From NCBI RefSeq assembly GCF_013256625.1, contig NZ_CP053908.1, forward strand, positions 3,782,001 to 3,846,000: DNA of 64,000 nucleotides, given 5' to 3'. The translations under genes and the position numbers were made by a program. Source of the DNA: Hymenobacter sp. BRD128 (GTDB lineage Bacteria; Bacteroidota; Bacteroidia; Cytophagales; Hymenobacteraceae). Positions 54,924-64,000 of the stretch are shown one piece after another (the stretch's first letter is position 1; every line of letters begins with the position of its first letter). Below the pieces are notes generated by a model. That model was not told the origin of the DNA. It made no database searches and saw nothing but the letters and a program-made list of their open reading frames with translations.

Positions 54924-54966
54924 TTATCCACAAAAAGCCCGTTTTTCAGTGTGGATAAGTGGATAA
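54924..54966. promoter_or_regulatory. Second DnaA-box cluster
   Basis: TTATCCACA (54924-54932) and TGTGGATAA (54950-54958) are perfect boxes; GTGGATAA (54959-54966) follows directly. With the cluster at 53117-53703 this brackets two genes. Confidence 0.7.
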
Positions 54967-55013
54967 CTCGGTGAAGCTGGGATTATTCCCAGGTTATCAA
55001 AATTTACTCTGGC

Positions 55014-55072
55014 CAAGCTGCCTAGTAAAAAAGCCAACCCTAATCGGGTTGGCTTTTTTACTAGGCAGCTTG
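55014..55072. terminator. Perfect 27-bp hairpin, bidirectional terminator
   Basis: Arms 55014-55040 and 55046-55072 are fully complementary around TAATC. Runs of six A and six T lie within the arms. It can end the plus-strand acidic gene and the minus-strand transporter gene. Confidence 0.8.
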
Positions 55073-55141
55073 TGCTTTTAGTCCGCAATTATTTACGCTA
55101 CGCTGATTGCATTCGCGGATTGTAAAGTCCACGCTACACCC

Positions 55142-56542
55142 CTAGTTGCCGAACGAGCGGAATAGCAGAAACAGGCCGCCGGCCAGTACCATCGTCACCG
55201 GTAAGGTGAGCACCCAGGCCAGCATGATGCTGCGCACCATTTCGGGGTTGATATTCTTGACGCCACGGCTGGCCACCATGCTGCCGGCGATGGACGAGGT
55301 GAGCACGTGCGTAGTAGAAGTAGGCAGGCCCGACTGCGTGCTTAGGCCAATCATGGCCGCTGCTACCAGCTCGGAGCTGGCGCCCTGGGCATAGGTGAGG
55401 TGCTCCTTGCCGATGCGCTCACCGATGGTTTTTACGATGCGCTGCCAGCCGATGGTAGTGCCGCAGGCTAGCGACAAACTCACCATGAGCAGTACCTGCC
55501 AGGGCGCGTAGTCGGTAAATTCCTTCATGTGCTTCACGGCATCGTCGTAGGTGGTGCGGTCGGTGGTGTTCAGGCTCACGTGCTCGGAGCCCAGTAGCTG
55601 CTTGCCACGGTTGGCCAGCAGCAGGATATCGCGTCGAATCTCGAAGCGGGCCTGCTTGGGCAGGTCTGCCACCGTTTTTTTGCCCGCGAATACGCGGTCG
55701 AGGTCGGTGGTTTGCTCGCGCATCTGGGCCAGCAGCTGCTGGTCGGTCGCGCTCAGGTCGGCGGCATTCACGCGGTTGATGACGTACTCAACCTTGGTAA
55801 GCGAGTCGCGCAAATCGAACGGATTCTTCGAATTGTCGAGCGCAAAGTGCACGGGCACGATGCCGATGAGAATCAGCATAATGAGGCCTACGCCCTTCTG
55901 GCCGTCGTTGGAGCCGTGGAAAAAGCTTACCAGCGTGCAGGTGCCAATCAGGGTGAGGCGAATAAACAGGGGCGGCGGGCGGCGCTTACGGGGCTCCTTA
56001 AACAGTGCCTTGCTGCCGAAGCGCTTGAGCGCGAACATCATGGCGATGGTGAAGGTGAAGCCCAGCACGGGGCTCAGCAGCAGGGCTAGCCCGCTTTCGC
56101 CGGCCTTGCTCCAATTCACGCCCGAGCCGTGACCGCCCGAAAGCATTGAATAGGCAATGCCCACGCCCAGAATGGAGCCGATGAGCGCGTGCGACGACGA
56201 CGACGGAATGCCGTAGTACCAGGTGCCGATGTTCCAGATGATGGCCGCCACGATGAGCGCGCCCACCATCGCAATGCCGTGGTACACGTTTTGGTCCACG
56301 AGGCTTTCGACGGGCAGCAGGTACACGATGCCCATCGCCACGCCGATGCCGCCGGCGAAGACGCCGATGAAGTTCCAGAAGGCCGACCACACCACCGCCA
56401 CCCAGGGCCGCAGCGTGTTGGTGTAGATAACGGTGGCCACGGCATTGGCCGTGTCGTGAAAGCCGTTGACAAATTCAAATGCGCAGGCTGCTAGCAGACA
56501 GACAACTAGCAGCAGCAATACATGGGGTTCGAGTCCGAACAT
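55142..56542 (-). CDS. Inorganic phosphate transporter (PiT family)
   Basis: 466 residues; low-affinity metal-phosphate/H+ symporter of the inner membrane. Signature motifs repeat in both halves: FVNGFHDTANAVATVIYTN near the N-terminus with GIPSSSSHALIGSILG, and FHGSNDGQKGVGLIM with GLPTSTTHVLTSSIAG near the end. Between them lies a cytosolic loop of about 110 residues rich in charged groups (QLLAQMREQTTDLDRV), longer than in E. coli PitA. The ATG at 56542 gives a start just before helix 1; an in-frame ATG upstream adds 11 residues. No phoU-like gene is adjacent. Confidence 0.93.
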   Translation of the reverse strand: MFGLEPHVLLLLVVCLLAACAFEFVNGFHDTANAVATVIYTNTLRPWVAVVWSAFWNFIGVFAGGIGVAMGIVYLLPVESLVDQNVYHGIAMVGALIVAAIIWNIGTWYYGIPSSSSHALIGSILGVGIAYSMLSGGHGSGVNWSKAGESGLALLLSPVLGFTFTIAMMFALKRFGSKALFKEPRKRRPPPLFIRLTLIGTCTLVSFFHGSNDGQKGVGLIMLILIGIVPVHFALDNSKNPFDLRDSLTKVEYVINRVNAADLSATDQQLLAQMREQTTDLDRVFAGKKTVADLPKQARFEIRRDILLLANRGKQLLGSEHVSLNTTDRTTYDDAVKHMKEFTDYAPWQVLLMVSLSLACGTTIGWQRIVKTIGERIGKEHLTYAQGASSELVAAAMIGLSTQSGLPTSTTHVLTSSIAGSMVASRGVKNINPEMVRSIMLAWVLTLPVTMVLAGGLFLLFRSFGN

Positions 56543-56725
56543 AAAAAGGGGCCGGAGTGGGTAGCCGGCCCGCAAAATTAACCCCGTGTGAAGCTAGCGG
56601 CATGTTACCGAATTGTTGGCTGTCTTCGCGCCTGTAGTGCTGAGCTCGCGAAGTAGCTTCTCACGCCGGAAGCAGTAGCTTAAGCGTGAAAAATTGCTTG
56701 GCAAGCCCGGCATGGCCCTGCGCCC

Positions 56726-56733
56726 TAACTTTG
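56726..56733 (+). promoter_or_regulatory. Bacteroidota -7 promoter box
   Basis: TAACTTTG, 6 bp before the glyS ATG at 56740; TTG at 56698-56700 may be the upstream element. The very short leader is unusual for transcription start with normal initiation. Confidence 0.5.
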
Positions 56734-56739
56734 CTGCTT

Positions 56740-58251
56740 ATGAGCAAGCCCACTACGCCCGCCGAAAACCCGCAACTAAAAGATATCGTGGCCCACGCCA
56801 AGGAATACGGCTTCGTATTCCAGTCCTCCGAAATATATGATGGCCTAGCCGCCGTGTACGACTACGGCCCCAACGGCGTGGAGCTGAAAAACAACCTCAA
56901 GCGCCTCTGGTGGGAAGCTATGACCCAGCTGCACGGCAACGTGGTGGGCATCGACGCGGCTATTTTCATGGCGCCCCAAACCTGGGAGGCTAGCGGCCAC
57001 GTGGCGGGCTTCAACGACCCGCTCATCGACAACCTCGACAGCAAAAAGCGCTACCGCGCCGACGTGCTCATCGAGGAAAAAGCCGCCGAGTACGAAAAAG
57101 CCGGCGACCCCGCCCGCGGCGCGGCCCTCACCGCCGAGCTAGGCCGCCTGCTCACGGCCAACGACCTGGCCGGCGTGAAGCAGCTCATTATCGACGAAAA
57201 AATAACGGACCCGCTTTCCGGCTCCAGCAAGTGGACCGATGTGCGCCAGTTCAACCTGATGTTCTCCACGCAAGGCTCGGCCGTGGATTCGGATGCGCCG
57301 CCCGTGTACCTGCGGCCCGAAACGGCCCAGGGTATTTTCGTAAACTTCCTGAACGTGCAAAAGTCGGCGCGGATGAAAATCCCGTTTGGCATCGCGCAGA
57401 TTGGCAAGGCCTTCCGCAACGAGATTGTGGCTAGGCAGTTCATCTTCCGCATGCGTGAGTTTGAGCAGATGGAGATGCAATTCTTCGTGCGCCCCGGCAC
57501 CGAAGGCGAGTGGTACGACATCTGGAAGGCCGCCCGCCGGCGCTTCCACGAGGCCATCGGCCTGCCGGCCGAGAAGCTGCGCTTCCACGACCACGACAAG
57601 CTGGCCCACTACGCCAAGGCCGCCGTCGACATTGAGTTTGAATTCCCCTTCGGCTTCAAGGAAATCGAGGGCATCCACTCGCGCTCCGACTTCGACCTGA
57701 CCCAGCACCAGAACCTGAGCCGCAAAAAGCAGCAGTACTTCGACAACGACATCGACGAAAGCACCGGCAAGCCCTACGGCAACTACGTGCCCTACGTGGT
57801 CGAAACCTCGGTGGGCGCCGACCGCCTGTTCCTGGCCACCATGTGCCAGGCCTTCCAGGAAGAAACCATTACCGAAGGCGAGGGCGAGGCCCAAACCACC
57901 AAGACGCGCACTTTCCTGAAGCTGCACCCGGCGGTGGCGCCTATCAAGGCCGCCATCTTCCCGCTAGTGCGCAAGGACGGCATGCCCGAAAAAGCCCAGC
58001 AGATTTTTGACGACCTGCGTTTCGATTTCCGCCTGGTGATTGAGGACAAGGACGCCATCGGCAAGCGATACACGCGCCAGGACCTAATCGGCACGCCGTT
58101 TTGTATTGTAGTGGACGGCCAAACGCTGGAAGACGACACCGTGACGGTGCGCCACCGCGACACCCGCGAGCAAACCCGCATGCCCATCAGTGCGTTGCGG
58201 GCGTACATCGGCGAAGCGGTGAGCTTCAAAACCGTATTTGCCAAGCTATAA
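56740..58251 (+). CDS. glyS: Glycyl-tRNA synthetase (alpha2, eukaryote-like type)
   Basis: 503-residue class II synthetase charging tRNA-Gly. Seen are GFVFQSSEIYDGLAAVYDYG near the N-terminus, motif 2 YLRPETAQGIFVNF and KIPFGIAQIGKAFRNEI, motif region FRMREFEQMEMQFFV, and motif 3 TSVGADRLFLATM. The C-terminal anticodon-binding domain ends FKTVFAKL. It is the single-subunit homodimer used by Bacteroidota rather than the alpha2beta2 type of E. coli. The ATG at 56740 places the family motif at the right distance. Confidence 0.95.
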   Translation: MSKPTTPAENPQLKDIVAHAKEYGFVFQSSEIYDGLAAVYDYGPNGVELKNNLKRLWWEAMTQLHGNVVGIDAAIFMAPQTWEASGHVAGFNDPLIDNLDSKKRYRADVLIEEKAAEYEKAGDPARGAALTAELGRLLTANDLAGVKQLIIDEKITDPLSGSSKWTDVRQFNLMFSTQGSAVDSDAPPVYLRPETAQGIFVNFLNVQKSARMKIPFGIAQIGKAFRNEIVARQFIFRMREFEQMEMQFFVRPGTEGEWYDIWKAARRRFHEAIGLPAEKLRFHDHDKLAHYAKAAVDIEFEFPFGFKEIEGIHSRSDFDLTQHQNLSRKKQQYFDNDIDESTGKPYGNYVPYVVETSVGADRLFLATMCQAFQEETITEGEGEAQTTKTRTFLKLHPAVAPIKAAIFPLVRKDGMPEKAQQIFDDLRFDFRLVIEDKDAIGKRYTRQDLIGTPFCIVVDGQTLEDDTVTVRHRDTREQTRMPISALRAYIGEAVSFKTVFAKL

Positions 58252-58303
58252 CCGTGGCCTGATAATGAATTAGGGCGGCCCGTACTATTTAAGTTTAAAG
58301 CCT

Positions 58304-60742
58304 ATGTGGGGACATATCGCCCTCTTTATTATTAAGTTCCGGCGGATTCTGCTGTTACTTATTGCCGTTTCGACCCTGGGCATGGCGTGGATAGCGAAGG
58401 ATGTGCAGATGACCTACGACTTTGCCCAGGTCGTGAGCCCGAAGGACCCCGACATGGTGTACTTCCAGCAGTTCAAAAAAACCTTCGGCGAGGATGGCAA
58501 TATCCTGGTGCTGGGCATGCAGGACAGCGCCATCTATAAGCTCCCGCAGTTCCGGCTCTACGACCAGCTTGCCAACGACCTGGTGAAAGTGCCCGGTGTA
58601 TCGGGCGTGCTAGGCCTGCCCAAGCTGATTCAAATTCAGAAGGATACAGTGCACAACAGCTTCGTGACGGCGCCCGTGTTCGCCAAGCCGCCCACCAGCC
58701 AGGCCCAGCTCGACTCGCTGATGCGGGTCGTGAACAGCATCGAGTTTTACAAGGGTCAGGTGATTGCGCCGCGCACCGGGGCCACGCTGCTGGCCGTGAC
58801 GCTCGACCCTAAGTGGCTGAACTCAGACCGGCGCAAGGAAGTGATGAACAACATCTTAAACTTGAGTGCCAAGTTTGAGAAGGACTCGCACATTAAGCTG
58901 CACTACGCGGGCCTGCCCTACGTGCGCTCGACCATGACGAGCAAGGTATCGGCCGAGATGAAGTTCTTTGCCGGACTGATGGTGGTGGTGATGGCCATCA
59001 TTTTGTTCGTGTTTTTCCGCACCTGGTCGGCGGTGGTGGTGCCGCTGCTGGTCGTCATTATTGTGATGATATGGTGCGTGGCTAGCATCGTGCTACTCGG
59101 GTTCAAAATCAACCTGCTTACGGGCCTGATACCTTCTATTCTGGTAGTTATCAGCGTGCCCAACTGCACCTACCTGCTCTCGCGCTACCACTACGACTAC
59201 CGCAAATCGGGCAACCAGATACTGGCCATGACGCGGGTTATTCGCAAAATCGGCCTCATCACGCTGGTGAATAACACGACCACGGCCATCGGTTTTTTCG
59301 TGTTCACTTTCACCGACATTGCCATTCTGTATCAGTTCGGGCTGGTGGCTACGATTAACATTTTTGTGGCCTTCATCATCAGCTTCATCATGATTCCGGC
59401 GGTGTTTACCTACCTGCCGGGCCCCACCGACAAGCAGCTGGAGCACCTCGATTCGAAGCCGCTGGTGGGCATTATCCACTTCCTCGACTTCATTGTATTG
59501 CGGCGCCGGCGCACCATTTACCTCACGGCGGCGGTGCTGGTGGGGCTAGCCTCCATCGGTATTTCGCGCATCGAAGCCGTGTCGTTTATGGTGGACGACC
59601 TGCCCAAGCAAAGCTCGGTGAACGAAGACCTGAGCTTCTTTGAGGCCCGTTTCGGTGGGGTGATGCCGCTGGAGTTTGTGGTGGATACCAAGCAGCCCAA
59701 GGGCTTGTTGAAACTGCCCAACTTGCAGAAAATTGACCAGTTCGATAAATTCCTGCAAGCCCAGCCGGAGCTGTCCACGCCCATCAGCATGGTCACGTTT
59801 CTGAAAGCGGCCAAGCAGGCTTTTTATAACGGCAACCCGGATTTTTATAAGCTGCCGGATAAGGATGACAAGAACTTCATTCTGAGCTACCTGGCCAACT
59901 CGCAGGGCAAGGGAGCCAACTCGACCAGCAAGCTGCTCAAAACCTTTATGGACAGCACCCAGCAGCGGGCGCGCATCAGCGTAAAAATCGCCGATATCGG
60001 CTCGCACAAGCTGGATACGCTGGTGAACAGACGCATAGACCCGGCTATCAAGCGCATCTTTGCCGGTACCGATATGGTAGTGCGCCGGACTGGCACGACG
60101 GTTATTTTCACCAAGGGCAACGAGTACGTTATCGGCACCCTGGGCGAGAGCCTGCTATGGGCCTTCGGGCTGGTGGCCGTGGTGGTGCTGCTTTTGTTTC
60201 ATTCGGTGCGCACCATCTTCTACGCCTTAGTGCCCAATATCTTAACCCTGACCCTGACGGCCGGCGTGATGGGTTACTTCGGCATTGTGCTGAAGCCCGC
60301 CACGGCGCTCATTTACGTGATAGCCTTGGGCATCGACGGCGATAACTCCATTCACCTGCTGGCCAAGTTCCGGCAGGAGATGGCCATGCCCGGCAAGAGT
60401 GTGAGCGAGGCCATCACCAATACGCTGAGCGAGGCCGGGTCGAGCATGTTTTACACCAGCATCGTACTCTTTATCGGGTTCAGCATTTACGGCTTCAGCG
60501 AGTTTGGGGGTACCAAGGCGCTAGGGGTGCTCATGGGCGCATCGCTGCTGATAACCAATTTCTCGAACCTGGTTTTTCTGCCGGCGCTGCTGGTCACGTT
60601 TGAGCGCGGCGGTAGCTGGAAAACGCCCAAAGCCGCCCTGGTGCACCACTACGACGAGAGCTACCACGAAGAAGACGACGATATCGACCTGAACTTGCAG
60701 CGCCTGAGCGTGGAGCAGGGCAATGCGGTAAAGACGACGTAA
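58304..60742 (+). CDS. RND/MMPL-family transporter
   Basis: 812 residues with the RND permease layout: one helix at the N-terminus, a periplasmic loop (about residues 35-215), a block of five helices (FAGLMVVVMAIILFVFF, VVVPLLVVIIVMIWCV), a second helix-loop (FMVDDLPKQSSVNEDLSFFE), and a second block (LVAVVVLLLFHSVRTIFYAL). The last 60 residues are cytosolic and acidic. No membrane-fusion protein is adjacent, so it may export lipids or hydrophobic metabolites as MMPL or HpnN do. It begins 52 bp after glyS. Confidence 0.88.
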   Translation: MWGHIALFIIKFRRILLLLIAVSTLGMAWIAKDVQMTYDFAQVVSPKDPDMVYFQQFKKTFGEDGNILVLGMQDSAIYKLPQFRLYDQLANDLVKVPGVSGVLGLPKLIQIQKDTVHNSFVTAPVFAKPPTSQAQLDSLMRVVNSIEFYKGQVIAPRTGATLLAVTLDPKWLNSDRRKEVMNNILNLSAKFEKDSHIKLHYAGLPYVRSTMTSKVSAEMKFFAGLMVVVMAIILFVFFRTWSAVVVPLLVVIIVMIWCVASIVLLGFKINLLTGLIPSILVVISVPNCTYLLSRYHYDYRKSGNQILAMTRVIRKIGLITLVNNTTTAIGFFVFTFTDIAILYQFGLVATINIFVAFIISFIMIPAVFTYLPGPTDKQLEHLDSKPLVGIIHFLDFIVLRRRRTIYLTAAVLVGLASIGISRIEAVSFMVDDLPKQSSVNEDLSFFEARFGGVMPLEFVVDTKQPKGLLKLPNLQKIDQFDKFLQAQPELSTPISMVTFLKAAKQAFYNGNPDFYKLPDKDDKNFILSYLANSQGKGANSTSKLLKTFMDSTQQRARISVKIADIGSHKLDTLVNRRIDPAIKRIFAGTDMVVRRTGTTVIFTKGNEYVIGTLGESLLWAFGLVAVVVLLLFHSVRTIFYALVPNILTLTLTAGVMGYFGIVLKPATALIYVIALGIDGDNSIHLLAKFRQEMAMPGKSVSEAITNTLSEAGSSMFYTSIVLFIGFSIYGFSEFGGTKALGVLMGASLLITNFSNLVFLPALLVTFERGGSWKTPKAALVHHYDESYHEEDDDIDLNLQRLSVEQGNAVKTT

Positions 60743-60766
60743 TAACTCGATTTAAAGCAAAAACAA

Positions 60767-60862
60767 CGTCATGCTGAGCTTGCCGAAGCATCTCTACCGC
60801 GCCGCTAGGGGGTAGTATCCCAACGAAGCGGCGGAGATGCTTTGACAAGCTCAGCATGACGG
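60767..60862. repeat. Interspersed palindromic repeat, family A
   Basis: Arms CGTCATGCTGAGCTTGCCGA and its near-complement ending AAGCTCAGCATGACG, between the transporter and ileS. Same family as 5478-5568. The ileS ATG is 22 bp beyond its end. Confidence 0.75.
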
Positions 60863-60883
60863 ACGATTGTATAGCAGATAGAA

Positions 60884-64000
<3,117 letters not shown>

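Overview
The window is GC-rich, gene-dense bacterial DNA that reads as a member of the Bacteroidota close to Hymenobacter. The evidence is: two secreted proteins with the type IX secretion (gliding-motility type) C-terminal domain, TAnnTTTG promoter boxes, LytTR/LytS signalling, DUF4175 and DUF4385 proteins, an alpha2-type glycyl-tRNA synthetase, and GC-rich codon use. The word GCTAGC (core CTAG) is strikingly common throughout, although CTAG is rare in most bacteria.

Layout. 0-2.5 kb: galK-galT (Leloir galactose use). 2.5-7.5 kb: a small protein, a LytTR regulator with a LytS-type kinase, a small lipoprotein and a secreted T9SS protein. 7.7-14.5 kb: a tight same-strand operon of a PqqD-like protein, an ATP-grasp ligase, a PLP decarboxylase-like enzyme, a urea-transporter/M23-peptidase fusion, a TPR/beta-barrel protein and a TPR protein; I do not recognise this as a described pathway. 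14.5-20.6 kb (minus): STAS protein, multi-PAS kinase and CheB-CheR-PAS hybrid. 21-24.3 kb: lepB, small secreted proteins and an intact IS5-family element. 24.4-29.2 kb: a giant adhesin-like T9SS protein with a 647-bp perfect internal duplication. 29.6-34 kb: pyrB and pyrC lie between two decayed insertion sequences (IS1595-like and IS3-like). 34-42 kb: initiator tRNA, an MFS pump, a BlaI/M56 pair with twin operators, a broken erythromycin-esterase-like gene and a TlpA-like protein. 42-51 kb: DUF4175 protein, RsbW-like protein, ybeY, an arginyltransferase-like protein, GNAT, mnmG and a methyltransferase. 51.3-64 kb: lipoprotein, a dense DnaA-box cluster that looks like the chromosomal origin (53.1-55.0 kb), DUF4385, phosphate transporter, glyS, an MMPL/RND transporter and ileS, which runs off the window end.

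The main points for a second look are the candidate oriC (16 exact GTGGATAA cores in two clusters beside an AT-rich tract, about 3 kb from mnmG/gidA), the 7.7-14.5 kb operon, and a segment of ileS with codon use unlike the rest of the gene. Five single-base G/C losses in three genes, one of them the highly conserved mnmG, all run in the same direction and may be sequence errors rather than true gene decay.
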